DNA from: an uncultured Pelagibacteraceae bacterium
GTDB taxonomy: Bacteria; Pseudomonadota; Alphaproteobacteria; Pelagibacterales; Pelagibacteraceae
Reading direction: 5' to 3'
Assembly (NCBI GenBank): GCA_902599625.1
Contig: CACKGF010000001.1
Location: 62,001 to 126,000 of the forward strand
DNA: 64,000 bases
This document shows positions 9,211-18,758 of this stretch, piece by piece (position 1 is the first letter of the stretch; every line of letters begins with the position of its first letter). The notes under the pieces were generated by a model that saw nothing but the letters and a program-made list of their open reading frames with translations, had not been told where the DNA came from and ran no database searches. The translations under genes were made by a program, and so were the position numbers.

Positions 9211-10153
9211 ATTTAGACATCCCGAAAAACAAAAAAATCAAATTAATCCAATCAAAAAAAAACCAGCTTGGATAAAGTCAAAGCTTTTAAACAGTAAAGA
9301 ATTTTTTCTTACAAAAAGTATAGTCAACCAACAAAAATTAGTTACAGTTTGTGAGGAGGCAAATTGTCCGAACATTACTGAATGTTGGAGTAAAAGACAT
9401 GCAACTTTTATGATTATGGGGGATACTTGTACAAGAGCCTGTGCATTTTGCGATGTTAAAACCGGAAGACCAGAAAAATTGGACCTTTTTGAACCCAAAA
9501 AAATAGCCCTAGCGGTGAAAAGATTAAATTTGCGTCATGTAGTAATTACCTCTGTTGACAGAGATGATCTTAAAGATGGTGGCTCAAATCATTTTTATGA
9601 AACAATTAAGTCTACAAGAGAAGCTAATCCAGAAACAACAATTGAAGTTTTAACTCCTGATTTCTTAAGAAAAGGTGATGCTTACAAAAGAGTTTTGGAT
9701 GCAATGCCAGATGTTTTTAATCATAATATCGAAACTGTTCCAAGTTTATATTTAAAGGTAAGACCTGGATCTAGATATTTTTCATCACTTGAATTATTAA
9801 AAAACGCTAAACAATTCAATCAGGAAATTTTTACTAAGTCTGGAATAATGGTTGGTATGGGTGAAACAAAGGATGAAATCTTACAAGTTATGGACGATTT
9901 AAGATCTGCAAATGTTGATTTCTTGACAATCGGACAGTATCTACAACCATCTGTTAAGCACTTTCCACTTCAGCGATATTATGATCCAAGTGAATTTAAA
10001 GATTTAGAAGTTGTTGCTAAAGCAAAAGGTTTTCTATTAGTTTCTTCGTCTCCACTAACAAGATCGTCTTATCATGCAGATGAAGACTTTGCTAAATTGA
10101 AAAAAAATAGAATAACTTTTAATGCCAAAAGCATCAATAAAGAGAAAAATTAA
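9203..10153 (+). CDS. lipA: Lipoyl synthase (radical SAM)
   Basis: LipA inserts two sulfur atoms into octanoyl groups on lipoyl domains. It has the auxiliary [4Fe-4S] motif [13 protein letters not shown], the radical-SAM cluster CTRACAFC, and the C-terminal [10 protein letters not shown] place the start at the ATG at 9203 (316 residues, [13 protein letters not shown]), overlapping the ftsB stop by 8 bases. The longer frame starting at 9161 would add 14 residues and overlap ftsB by 50 bases. lipA is followed by a coq10-like gene, as in most alphaproteobacteria, but the pyruvate dehydrogenase genes usually next to it are absent. Confidence 0.94.
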   Translation: MNKFRHPEKQKNQINPIKKKPAWIKSKLLNSKEFFLTKSIVNQQKLVTVCEEANCPNITECWSKRHATFMIMGDTCTRACAFCDVKTGRPEKLDLFEPKKIALAVKRLNLRHVVITSVDRDDLKDGGSNHFYETIKSTREANPETTIEVLTPDFLRKGDAYKRVLDAMPDVFNHNIETVPSLYLKVRPGSRYFSSLELLKNAKQFNQEIFTKSGIMVGMGETKDEILQVMDDLRSANVDFLTIGQYLQPSVKHFPLQRYYDPSEFKDLEVVAKAKGFLLVSSSPLTRSSYHADEDFAKLKKNRITFNAKSINKEKN

Positions 10154-10574
10154 TTGCTCTAAAAAAGATTTAATCGATCTTGTCCTCAATATTGAAGAAT
10201 ACCCAAAATTTATTCCATATTGTTTAAATGCTCACATATATAAAGATGAGTCTGAGGGTAATTTTCAGTATATCGAGGCTGATTTAACAATTGGCAAAGG
10301 TCCTTTTAAAGACACATATAAAAGCGATGTTAAATTTGATAAAAAGGAGAGTATTATTTACGTAAAAAATATTGAAGGACCTTTAAAATATTTAGAAAAT
10401 AAGTGGAAATTTGATCAAAAAGAGAATTTTACAGAGGTAACTTTTGATCTCGATTTTGAATTAAAAAATAAATTCTTAAATATTTTCATGAATAAATCAT
10501 TTAAATACGGTCTTGATAAAATTGCTGACGCTTTTCAAACTAGGGCTGAGAAGTTATTTAATAAGGTTCAGTAA
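10122..10574 (+). CDS. Coq10/RatA-type ubiquinone-binding START-domain protein
   Basis: The 150-residue protein matches the polyketide cyclase / START-like family that includes mitochondrial Coq10 and bacterial RatA. The N-terminus [14 protein letters not shown] followed by [12 protein letters not shown] is the typical family opening, and the rest is the helix-grip fold with a long C-terminal helix. Coq10 binds ubiquinone and helps its use in respiration; for bacterial members this is inferred by homology. Starting at ATG 10122, it overlaps the 3' end of lipA by 32 bases. The family consensus begins at this residue, which supports the start. It converges on cinA with a 21-base overlap. Confidence 0.85.
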   Translation: MPKASIKRKINCSKKDLIDLVLNIEEYPKFIPYCLNAHIYKDESEGNFQYIEADLTIGKGPFKDTYKSDVKFDKKESIIYVKNIEGPLKYLENKWKFDQKENFTEVTFDLDFELKNKFLNIFMNKSFKYGLDKIADAFQTRAEKLFNKVQ

Positions 10575-11024
10575 ATTATCTACAACTGCTTTTGCACTTG
10601 CTTTTCGAATAGATCCTCTGGTCTTATTTGGAAATAAATACCTATAAACATTAATTTTGCTTTTGTAATTTATTCCAATAAATACCAGTCCTACTGGTTT
10701 TAACTTGGAGCCCCCCTTAGGTCCAGCTATTCCAGTAATAGACACATTTATTTGACTTTTGCTTACTTTTGCTAAATTTTTTACCATACTCAGGCAACAT
10801 TCTTCACTTACAGCGCCAAATTTATTTATTATTTTTTTTGGAACTTGAAGAATTGAACTTTTAGAGTCATTAGAATAAGTTACAACACTTAAATTAAATA
10901 CCTTCGAAGCTCCACTTATCGAGGTTATAGATTGGGCAAGTAATCCACCAGTACAAGACTCAGCAAAACTAATCTTTAATTTTTTCTTTTTTAATTTGTT
11001 TATTAATTTACTAAATTTGACCAT
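10554..11024 (-). CDS. pncC: CinA C-terminal domain protein, nicotinamide-nucleotide amidase
   Basis: This stand-alone 156-residue protein equals the C-terminal amidase domain of CinA. PncC deamidates nicotinamide mononucleotide to nicotinate mononucleotide in pyridine nucleotide recycling. Diagnostic segments are FAESCTGGLLAQSITSISGAS (about 22-42), VVTYSNDSK, GAVSEECCL and SITGIAGPKGGSKLKPVGLV. The N-terminal molybdopterin-like domain of full CinA is absent. It overlaps the 3' end of pgpA by 14 bases and is probably the last gene of an ispDF-pgpA-cinA operon. Confidence 0.9.
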   Translation of the reverse strand: MVKFSKLINKLKKKKLKISFAESCTGGLLAQSITSISGASKVFNLSVVTYSNDSKSSILQVPKKIINKFGAVSEECCLSMVKNLAKVSKSQINVSITGIAGPKGGSKLKPVGLVFIGINYKSKINVYRYLFPNKTRGSIRKASAKAVVDNLLNLIK

Positions 11025-11511
11025 AAATAATTATACAGATATATAATATTATTAGAGTGAAAAAACCTGCCATAAGATCATCCAGGATAACACCAAAACC
11101 ATTTTTCATATTCTTATCCACATAATCTATTGGATACGGTTTGAAAATATCAAAAAAACGAAAACCAATGAATGACAAAAAAACGATTATTAAAAAAAAA
11201 GTATTCGATACCGACCCTTCATAAAAAATTATATAAAAAAAGAGAATTGGAATGGACTGGCCTAAAAATTCATCAATAACAATTTCTTTTGAGTCTATTT
11301 CTGAAAATTCACCTTCTAAATTATTAATCATCCAAACTGAGTAAATGAATAAAAAAAAGTTTATTAATATTAATAAAAGATAATTTAACTTAATTGTATA
11401 AAAGAAGTAATATATTGAAGCGGTCACAAAAGAAGCAAAAGTTCCTGGAAAATATTTCACCAGACCAATGCCAAACATTGTGACAATAAGTTTTCCAATT
11501 TTTTTATTCAT
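11011..11511 (-). CDS. pgpA: Phosphatidylglycerophosphatase A
   Basis: PgpA dephosphorylates phosphatidylglycerol phosphate to phosphatidylglycerol in the inner membrane. The 166-residue protein has several membrane segments and the family motifs: GLVKYFPGTFAS near residue 20, KEIVIDEFLGQ (about 75), RFFDIFKPYPIDYVD (about 116) and NGFGVILDDLMAGF (about 137), which supply the acidic metal-binding residues. It overlaps ispDF by 8 bases upstream and cinA downstream. This is an ordinary phospholipid-synthesis gene, separate from the Pho-linked lipid genes further on. Confidence 0.9.
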   Translation of the reverse strand: MNKKIGKLIVTMFGIGLVKYFPGTFASFVTASIYYFFYTIKLNYLLLILINFFLFIYSVWMINNLEGEFSEIDSKEIVIDEFLGQSIPILFFYIIFYEGSVSNTFFLIIVFLSFIGFRFFDIFKPYPIDYVDKNMKNGFGVILDDLMAGFFTLIILYICIIIYGQI

Positions 11512-12619
11512 ATTTATAAACCGAGGATATCACTTCACACGCAATAGCTTTTTCCTTTCCTATAACACCAAGTTTCTCAGCAGTTTTACCTTTAATATTG
11601 ATTTGATTTTTTTTTATTTTACATAATTTAGATATCATCGAAATCATTCTTTTTTTATATTTACTAATTTTCGGAGCTTGAGTTATTATATTTATATCTA
11701 AATTATTAATGAAAAACCCATTTTTTTCTATTTCTTTAATAACTTTACTCAACAAAATAGTCGATCTTATATTTTTAAATTTAATATTTTGATCTGAAAA
11801 TTTTTGTCCTATATCGCCTTTTCTGCAAGCACCTAGAATTGAATCAGTAATTGCGTGGAGAACAGGATCACCATCAGAATGACCTAATGTTCCCAATTTT
11901 GAATTTATTTTGAGTCCACCTAAGTACATTTTTTTATTTTTTACCAGTCTATGTACATCAAAACCTATACCAAAATAATATTTTAAGTTTTCCTTGATAT
12001 CATTTTTTGTTGTAATTTTAATATTTTTTTCTTCACCTTTTATCATTTTTATTCTGTTTGAATTATTTTTAAAAAGTGAAACATCATCAGTAATTTTTGA
12101 ATTTATTCTTTTTTGAAGGCCAAATATTTTTTTAAAATTAAAAGCTTGTGGTGTTTGTGTTAAAAAAATTTTGTTACGATCTAAATTTGAAATTTTTTTA
12201 TTTTTAATTATTTTAATGGAACTAGTGGTCTTCAGAACAGGGACAACGCCGTCAAATTTTTTAAGATTTATTAAGAGTTTATTTACTAATTTTATTGAAA
12301 AATTTGGTCTCGCAGCATCATGTATCATCACATTTTTGGGATTGAATTTCGATAGATATTTTAAAGATAACCTCGAAGAATCAGCTCTGGATTTCCCTCC
12401 TTCAATAAAGTGAACTTTATTTTTATTCAATTTTTTAATGTATTTTTTATGTTTTTTATTAAATGCAACAACGATTTTTGAGAATTTTTTTGATAAAATT
12501 GCCTTATTTATAGAATGATTAATTAGTATATCACCCTTATATCTAATATATGGTTTTGGAATTTTGGAAATAAATCTATTACTTTTTCCAGCAGCTAATA
12601 TTATAAAACAATTACTCAT
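11504..12619 (-). CDS. ispDF: Bifunctional MEP-pathway enzyme IspD/IspF
   Basis: This fusion carries 2-C-methyl-D-erythritol 4-phosphate cytidylyltransferase (IspD, residues about 1-210) and 2-C-methyl-D-erythritol 2,4-cyclodiphosphate synthase (IspF, about 215-371), two steps of the non-mevalonate isoprenoid pathway. IspD is shown by ILAAGKSNRF and MIHDAARPNFS. IspF is shown by GIGFDVHRL with its metal ligands, GTLGHSDGDPVLHAITDS and GKTAEKLGVIGKEKAIACE. The fusion is common in alphaproteobacteria. It diverges from ntrY over only 33 bases. In relatives dusB and ntrBC often stand between these two loci. Confidence 0.95.
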   Translation of the reverse strand: MSNCFIILAAGKSNRFISKIPKPYIRYKGDILINHSINKAILSKKFSKIVVAFNKKHKKYIKKLNKNKVHFIEGGKSRADSSRLSLKYLSKFNPKNVMIHDAARPNFSIKLVNKLLINLKKFDGVVPVLKTTSSIKIIKNKKISNLDRNKIFLTQTPQAFNFKKIFGLQKRINSKITDDVSLFKNNSNRIKMIKGEEKNIKITTKNDIKENLKYYFGIGFDVHRLVKNKKMYLGGLKINSKLGTLGHSDGDPVLHAITDSILGACRKGDIGQKFSDQNIKFKNIRSTILLSKVIKEIEKNGFFINNLDINIITQAPKISKYKKRMISMISKLCKIKKNQINIKGKTAEKLGVIGKEKAIACEVISSVYKYE

Positions 12620-12652
12620 ATATTATGATGAATTTTAAAGTACTACATTATT

Positions 12653-14434
12653 ATGCTTAAATTTATAAGAAAAAATATTTTTATTATCTTAATATTTATA
12701 ATTACACTATTTCTGGGTTTTTTAACGTTTTTAACTTTTATTGATAAGAGTTTTATCGAACTTACAGACAGAAATTTACAATATTTATTAATATCAAATA
12801 TTTTATTATTACTAGTTTTTTTCTCTATGATTTTTTTTGAGATTAAAAATTCTATCAAAAATGAGATAGCAATTGAAGGATCAAGAGCAAATAGGAAATA
12901 TATAACCTTCTTTTCGTTATTCACGTTAATACCATCTATTTTGATATCTGTTTTTTCTTTATTTCTATTTTCTTTTGCACTCGAAAAGTATTTTGATAAA
13001 AAAATTACCACTGCTGTAAGTAACTCATATCAATTAGCCGTTAATTATGTGAGTACAGTTAGAAATAAAGTTGAGTCCGATATTGTATTGGCTGCATTCG
13101 ATTTGAATAAAAATGTTTCTATTTACAATGAAAATAAACAAAGATTTGAAAACTATTTAAATTCACAAAAAATAGTAAGAAAATTAGATGCAATTTTTCT
13201 GATTGATAGTTCAGGTAAGTTGATTATGTCAACTGATAGGAACAAGATTCGATACATACCACCATCACTAGAGCAATTAAAAATGGTACTTAATGATGAA
13301 AGACCACTGAAAATATTAAATGCGTATAAAAATACTTCTGCTGCATTAATGAGGTTGGCAAACTTTGATAATACTTATATTTACATAATAAAATATTTAG
13401 ATCCAAAAATTTCACAATACTTAACTGAGTCAAGTGAGGCCTTAGATTTTTATTATACAGTACAGGATAAAAGAACTGGGATTAAATTTTCATTTGCTAT
13501 TATCTATATAATAATAGTTACGCTCCTTTTATTCTTATCGATTTCTATAGCAATTAGATTTTCGTCAAGATTCTTTCTGTCTATAAATAATTTAATTTCT
13601 GCCTCAACCAATATTGGGAAAGGTAATTTAAATTCGAAAGTACCAGAAATTAAAACTGATAAAGAGCTAGAAATTCTAAATAAAAATTTCAATCAGATGA
13701 TTGATAGATTAAAGTATCAACAAAACAAACTTATAGCTAACGAAAGACATGAAGCATGGGAAAGTGTTGCTAGGAAAATAGCACATGAGATCAAAAATCC
13801 TCTCACACCCATTCAACTTATCATAGACAATCTCAAAAAAAAATATTCTGAATTAATTGATGTAAAAAATAAAGATTCTTTTCTAGAGAAAATTAAAACA
13901 ATCAATAAACAAGTAAAACTTATTGAAAATCTTGTAAATGAATTTTCCGATTTTGCAAGAATGCCAAAACCTATTTTTAAGAAAAATGAACTCAATAAAA
14001 TTATTAAAGACTCGTTTAATTTAATGAAAACTAACGACAAAGATATAGAATTTAATTTTGTATTTGAAAAAGTTTACTTTGTTAACGGTGATATTGAGCA
14101 ATTAAATAGAGTTTTTATTAATTTATTTAAAAATTCAATTGAAAGTCTAAAAGAAAAAAGTGAAAAAACAGGCAATTTTCAAAAGAAAATCAGTGTAGAA
14201 ATTCAATTAATAAATGACTATATAAACATTATTGTACATGATAATGGAACCGGTTTTACGAACAGTGATCCTAAAATATTTTCAAAACCTTATTTCACTA
14301 CTAAAAAAGAGGGTAGTGGTTTAGGTCTATCTATAGTAGAAAAAATTTTGAACGACCATAATGGATTTATTGAATTTATCCCAGAAAAAGAAGGAGCAAA
14401 AATAAAAATTTTATTACCAAAATATGTCAACTGA
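12653..14434 (+). CDS. ntrY: NtrY-type sensor histidine kinase
   Basis: The 593-residue membrane kinase has N-terminal transmembrane segments (about 7-28, 43-62, 85-107 and 280-300), with an extracytoplasmic sensor region between the last two and a HAMP linker after the fourth. The dimerisation/phosphoacceptor segment is HEAWESVARKIAHEIKNPLTP, with the histidine near residue 380. The ATPase boxes are NLFKNSIESL (N box), DNGTGF (G1) and GSGLGLSIVEKIL (G2). The layout and the 11-base overlap with ntrX identify it as NtrY. In other alphaproteobacteria NtrYX responds to nitrogen or redox state. The signal here is unknown, and no ntrB/ntrC is present at this locus. Confidence 0.92.
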   Translation: MLKFIRKNIFIILIFIITLFLGFLTFLTFIDKSFIELTDRNLQYLLISNILLLLVFFSMIFFEIKNSIKNEIAIEGSRANRKYITFFSLFTLIPSILISVFSLFLFSFALEKYFDKKITTAVSNSYQLAVNYVSTVRNKVESDIVLAAFDLNKNVSIYNENKQRFENYLNSQKIVRKLDAIFLIDSSGKLIMSTDRNKIRYIPPSLEQLKMVLNDERPLKILNAYKNTSAALMRLANFDNTYIYIIKYLDPKISQYLTESSEALDFYYTVQDKRTGIKFSFAIIYIIIVTLLLFLSISIAIRFSSRFFLSINNLISASTNIGKGNLNSKVPEIKTDKELEILNKNFNQMIDRLKYQQNKLIANERHEAWESVARKIAHEIKNPLTPIQLIIDNLKKKYSELIDVKNKDSFLEKIKTINKQVKLIENLVNEFSDFARMPKPIFKKNELNKIIKDSFNLMKTNDKDIEFNFVFEKVYFVNGDIEQLNRVFINLFKNSIESLKEKSEKTGNFQKKISVEIQLINDYINIIVHDNGTGFTNSDPKIFSKPYFTTKKEGSGLGLSIVEKILNDHNGFIEFIPEKEGAKIKILLPKYVN

Positions 14435-15776
14435 AATTTTAATAATTGATGACAATCCTGATATCAGAAATATTCTTAAGGATTTAATTTCTGATGCAGG
14501 TTATGAAACTAGAATTGCTGCAAACTACAACCAGGCTTTAAATGAAATCGATAAAAAATTGCCTGATGTTGCAATTATTGATGTGAAACTTGATAAAGGT
14601 GATAATGATGGTATTGAACTATTAAACCACATTAAAAATAAGAATAAAGATATCCCAGTTATAATTATTTCAGGACATGCTAATATCGAAATGGCTATTA
14701 AGTCTCTTAAATCTGGAGCATTTGAATTCTTGGAAAAACCATTTGATGAAGAAAGATTAATGAACTTTGTTAAAAGAGCCGTTGAAAATTTTAAACTGAA
14801 AAATGAAAATAAAGTACTTGAAACTAAACTATTTCATTCGTTTGATTTGATTGGAAACAGTCAAAATATCGAAAAGATAAGAGAGCAAATAGAAAAGCTC
14901 TCCAACTCAGAAAGTAGAATTTTTATTTATGGACCAACAGGTTCTGGTAAAGAATTAGTGGCAAGAAAGATACATAAACTCTCTAAAAGAAACAAAGGTC
15001 CATTCGTCATTTTAAACGGAGCATTGCTAGATGTTAAAAAATATGAGCTAGAGCTTTTTGGTGAAGAAAAAGAAAATGGCTCAATTACTTATGGATCACT
15101 TGAAAAAGCTTCTGGAGGAACTCTTTTGATAGATGAAATTTCTGAAATACCCTTAGAAACTCAATCAAAAATATTACGGGTTTTAATTGATCAAAAATTT
15201 AAAAGAATTAATAGTAATCACGATATTAAAGTTAATGTAAGAATAATTTGCACATCGTGTAAAAATATTAATGATGAAACACAACTTGGAAATTTTAGAG
15301 AAGATTTATTTCATAGATTAAATGTTTTTCAAATCAGTATTGAACCACTAAGTAATAGGGTAACTGATATTCCACTTTTAATTGAGTATTTTTCTAAAAC
15401 TATTTCAAAAGCTTATAATCTTAAGGAGCTTAATATTGATAAGGAAGACACGTATCTTATAAATCATTTTTGGCCTGGAAACGTTAGAGAGCTAAGAAAT
15501 CTAATAGAAAGAATTGCTATTTTATCGAATAATGATCAAAACAAAATTAAGACGATTATAAAAGAGTCTATAAAACAAGGTGGTATAGAAACATTTAAAA
15601 GTAATAACCTATCAGTACCATTGAAAGAAGCTAGAGAAAACTTTGAAAAAGAATATTTAACCACCCAATTAAAAAAATTTGGTGGAAATATCTCAAAAAC
15701 TGCAAAGTTTGTAGGAATGGAAAGATCTGCTCTTCATAGAAAACTTAAAGGTTTAGGAGTTAAGGACTTAAATTAA
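14424..15776 (+). CDS. ntrX: NtrX-type response regulator with AAA+ domain lacking the sigma-54 GAFTGA loop
   Basis: The 450-residue protein has a receiver domain (phosphoacceptor Asp in VAIIDVKLDKG, about residue 53; Lys in LEKPFDEER) and an AAA+ domain (Walker A YGPTGSGKELVARK about 170; Walker B TLLIDEISE about 233; arginine region FREDLFHRLNVF). It ends in a Fis-type helix-turn-helix. Between Walker A and B the loop that contacts sigma-54 (GAFTGA in NtrC) is replaced by a FGEEKENGSITYGSLEKA stretch, so classic sigma-54 activation is unlikely. It overlaps ntrY by 11 bases and abuts trkA by TAATG. Confidence 0.92.
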   Translation: MSTEILIIDDNPDIRNILKDLISDAGYETRIAANYNQALNEIDKKLPDVAIIDVKLDKGDNDGIELLNHIKNKNKDIPVIIISGHANIEMAIKSLKSGAFEFLEKPFDEERLMNFVKRAVENFKLKNENKVLETKLFHSFDLIGNSQNIEKIREQIEKLSNSESRIFIYGPTGSGKELVARKIHKLSKRNKGPFVILNGALLDVKKYELELFGEEKENGSITYGSLEKASGGTLLIDEISEIPLETQSKILRVLIDQKFKRINSNHDIKVNVRIICTSCKNINDETQLGNFREDLFHRLNVFQISIEPLSNRVTDIPLLIEYFSKTISKAYNLKELNIDKEDTYLINHFWPGNVRELRNLIERIAILSNNDQNKIKTIIKESIKQGGIETFKSNNLSVPLKEARENFEKEYLTTQLKKFGGNISKTAKFVGMERSALHRKLKGLGVKDLN

Positions 15777-17149
15777 TGAATATAATAATTTGTGGGGCAG
15801 GTAGAGTAGGCTATACCATAGCTAAACTTCTTAGTGAACAAGACCATTCAATAACTGTTATCGATCAATCTAGCGAAGATATTCAAAAAATTAATGAAGA
15901 TTTGGATGTTAAATCTATAGTTGGAAAAGCTACATACCCATCAGTACTTGAAAAAGCAAATGCTGAAGACGCTGACATGATAATTGCTGTTACAAGAAAT
16001 GATGAGATCAACATGTTAATTTGTCAAATTGCCTTCTCTATTTTTAAAATTGGAAAAAAAATTGCAAGAATTCGATCTCAAGATTACTTAAATCCTAAAT
16101 TTTCTTTAGTTTATAATAAAGAAAATCTACCTATTGATGTGATAATTTCTCCAGAAGTAGAAATCGCTAAATCTATCCAGAGAAAGTTAGAGGCACCTGG
16201 AGCGATCGATAACGTACCTTTTGCTGATAACAAGATACGTTTGCTTGAAATTGATGTTAATGAAAAATGTCCATTGATTAATATTGAGTTGAACAAAATA
16301 ACAAAAAAATTTCCAAAACTAGAGGCTAATATTCTTGGTGTAGTCCGTGATGATAAATTTATAATTTTAAAAAAAAATGATGTTTTAAAGCTGAATGACA
16401 AGGCCTATGTAATAATTAACTCATCTCAAATGCAATTAACACTAGATGCATTTGGACATAATGAAAAAATTTCTAATAAGTTTTTAATTATTGGTGGTGG
16501 AAATATAGGTTTTAATTTAGCAAAAAACCTTGAAAACTCTCGTGAGTCTGCAAGGATAAAGATAATTGAAAAAAATAAACAAAGAGCAGAATACATAGCC
16601 AATGAACTGAATAATTCATTAGTTATTAATGGTAATGGACTTGAAGAAGACGTTCTAAAAGAAGCAAACATAGATGAGTCTGAAACTGTTTTAGCTTTAA
16701 CGAATGATGATGAAGATAATTTGATGGTTAGTGTTTTAGTGGAAAAATTTTCAAAAGATAAAAGAACAATGGCATTGATAAATAAACCAAATTATTCAAT
16801 CCTACAATCTTCATTAAAAATAGATGACTTAATCGACCCAAGAATGAATACTGTTTCAAGTATTCTTAAGCATGTTCATAAAGGAACAATTGAAACAGCT
16901 TATAGTATCTCAAACGGTGATTATGAAGTAATTGAGGCAGAAATTATAGACACTTCAGAATTAATTGACAAAGAATTGAAAAATTCAAATCTACCAGAGA
17001 ATATTAGAATTGGTGCTATATTAAGAAAAAATGATATAATAATTCCATCATCAAAATTCATTTTTAAAAAAAAAGATATAGTCGTTTTTCTTGCAAAAAG
17101 AGATCAGTTACCTGTTGTAGAGAATTTATTTAGAATAAGCTCTATTTAG
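15776..17149 (+). CDS. trkA: Trk potassium uptake regulatory protein TrkA
   Basis: TrkA is the cytoplasmic nucleotide-binding gate of the TrkH potassium channel. The 457-residue protein contains two RCK_N/RCK_C repeats. The first Rossmann fold starts IIICGAGRVGYTIAKLLSEQ (residues 2-21); the second starts FLIIGGGNIGFNLAKNL (about 236). Each is followed by an RCK_C half. It is coupled to ntrX by TAATG and its stop directly abuts the trkH ATG, so ntrYX-trkA-trkH is probably one operon. NtrX control of potassium uptake is a possibility suggested by position only. Confidence 0.94.
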   Translation: MNIIICGAGRVGYTIAKLLSEQDHSITVIDQSSEDIQKINEDLDVKSIVGKATYPSVLEKANAEDADMIIAVTRNDEINMLICQIAFSIFKIGKKIARIRSQDYLNPKFSLVYNKENLPIDVIISPEVEIAKSIQRKLEAPGAIDNVPFADNKIRLLEIDVNEKCPLINIELNKITKKFPKLEANILGVVRDDKFIILKKNDVLKLNDKAYVIINSSQMQLTLDAFGHNEKISNKFLIIGGGNIGFNLAKNLENSRESARIKIIEKNKQRAEYIANELNNSLVINGNGLEEDVLKEANIDESETVLALTNDDEDNLMVSVLVEKFSKDKRTMALINKPNYSILQSSLKIDDLIDPRMNTVSSILKHVHKGTIETAYSISNGDYEVIEAEIIDTSELIDKELKNSNLPENIRIGAILRKNDIIIPSSKFIFKKKDIVVFLAKRDQLPVVENLFRISSI

Positions 17150-18553
17150 ATGTTAAATTTTTCTCAGCTTTACCTTGGTATATTTTCTTTATTTATATCT
17201 TTCTTATCTTTTTTAAATATTATTTATTGTTACTATTTTGATTTGTTCTTAGATATTGGTAGTTTTTTGTTCGTTTTTTTGATTACTCTTTTTTTCGGTT
17301 CATTAATATTTTTTAAAAGGAAAAATTTAAAAAAAACATCTATATTTGAAAAAATCTTAACCGTTATTACTGGTTATTTGTTAATACCAATATTATTAGC
17401 GATACCTTATTATTTGATATTAAATAATTTGAGTTTATTTAATGCATATTTTGAGTCTGTTTCTGGTTTTACTTCCACAGGTTTTACAGTATTTGAAAAC
17501 ATAAAACATTTAAACCAAAGTTTAATCTTATGGAGATCATCAACACAGTGGATTGGTGGATTATATTTTTTGATTTCGTTGATTTTGCTAATAGATATTT
17601 TTGATACAAATTTGAAAAAATCTCTTACGAATTTCATTTCATTTAACAGCAGCGAAACTTTAAAACAATCTTTTAAAATTGGTTTTATTTATTTGATATT
17701 AACGGTGGTGATATTCCTTTTACTATCATTGTCTGGAGTGAGGATATTCGACTCGTTTAATCTTTCATTAACAATAATTTCATCAGGTGGTTTTTTACCA
17801 GACAACAATCTTAGTTTGATCATTGATGGAAAATTTCAACAAATATTTCTTTCAATATCAATGCTTTTATCCTTTTTCAGTCTTTTTTTGCTATACAACT
17901 TGGTATTTTTCAAAAAAAAGAACATTAATTTTTTATTTGAGGATCTTTACCTTTTATTTTACCTTTTGTTTTTAGCCACACTTTTTTTTATTTTTTTTAA
18001 CTTTAATAATAATTTTTCATTACTTTTTTTATCAATTTGTAGTTCTATATCTAATATCGGATTTTCTTTGGATGTCCCTCAAAATCTCTCTTTTATTTTC
18101 TTAATCTTGATAATAATAGGTGGGTCTTTTTTTTCCACTAGTTCTGGTCTAAGATTTTCAAAACTTTTTTTGCTTTTTAAGTTTTCAATAAATGAACTTG
18201 TATCTCATGCAAAACCCAAAAATGTTTATTCTAATAGACTTCCTCTTTTCAATATTAATTTAGAGACTGAAGATTTTTATAAGTATTTTTTGTCTGTTGT
18301 AATATTTGTTATTTCATTAAGTATTTTGTCTTTATTTCTGACGATTTCGGGGATAAGTAGTGAAATATCTTTTAAATTGTCAATTTTAACTCTAATGAAT
18401 ACTGTTAATTCATCTTTAACCAATCTCGAAAATTTCAATTTTTATGAACTAAGTGTTTTTTCAAAGTTTTCTTTAATTCTTTTTATGATGATCGGTAGAG
18501 TTGAATTATTATCAATTCTAATTATCTTGAAAAAATTCTTTTTTAAAAGTTAA
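17150..18553 (+). CDS. trkH: Trk potassium channel subunit TrkH, unusual fourth pore loop
   Basis: TrkH is the membrane pore for potassium uptake. The 467-residue protein is almost entirely hydrophobic. It shows the repeated helix-pore-helix pattern with selectivity loops SGFTSTGFT (about residue 104), ISSGGFLP (about 211) and SNIGFSLDVP (about 302), and the late GRVELLSILI motif. The fourth loop, usually NVGPGL with its filter glycine, reads NTVNSSLTN here (bases about 18397-18423), so the expected glycine seems replaced by Asn. This may reflect lineage-specific selectivity or a misjudged alignment. It is probably the last gene of the operon; tRNA-Arg follows after 27 bases. Confidence 0.9.
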   Translation: MLNFSQLYLGIFSLFISFLSFLNIIYCYYFDLFLDIGSFLFVFLITLFFGSLIFFKRKNLKKTSIFEKILTVITGYLLIPILLAIPYYLILNNLSLFNAYFESVSGFTSTGFTVFENIKHLNQSLILWRSSTQWIGGLYFLISLILLIDIFDTNLKKSLTNFISFNSSETLKQSFKIGFIYLILTVVIFLLLSLSGVRIFDSFNLSLTIISSGGFLPDNNLSLIIDGKFQQIFLSISMLLSFFSLFLLYNLVFFKKKNINFLFEDLYLLFYLLFLATLFFIFFNFNNNFSLLFLSICSSISNIGFSLDVPQNLSFIFLILIIIGGSFFSTSSGLRFSKLFLLFKFSINELVSHAKPKNVYSNRLPLFNINLETEDFYKYFLSVVIFVISLSILSLFLTISGISSEISFKLSILTLMNTVNSSLTNLENFNFYELSVFSKFSLILFMMIGRVELLSILIILKKFFFKS

Positions 18554-18580
18554 TTTAGTAATATAAATAATATCCATTTT

Positions 18581-18657
18581 GCGCCCTTAGCTCAGCTGGA
18601 TAGAGCAACGGTTTTCTAAACCGTGGGTCGGAGGTTCGAATCCTTCAGGGCGCGCCA
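18581..18657 (+). tRNA. tRNA-Arg (anticodon TCT)
   Basis: The 77-base cloverleaf starts GCGCCCT and pairs with AGGGCGC before discriminator G and an encoded CCA end. The D arm is AGCTCAGCTGGATAGAGC. The anticodon arm has loop TTTCTAA, giving anticodon TCT (reads AGA, the dominant Arg codon in AT-rich genomes). The T arm is GGAGGTTCGAATCC. It lies between trkH and aapJ. Confidence 0.97.
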
Positions 18658-18758
18658 CTATTCTACCTGGAGTTGATAATAGATTTCATTAAGCTTGATT
18701 ATTAAGTCAATTTGCACACCAAAGACAGTTGATCAATTTTTATTAAAGTGCTTAAATT

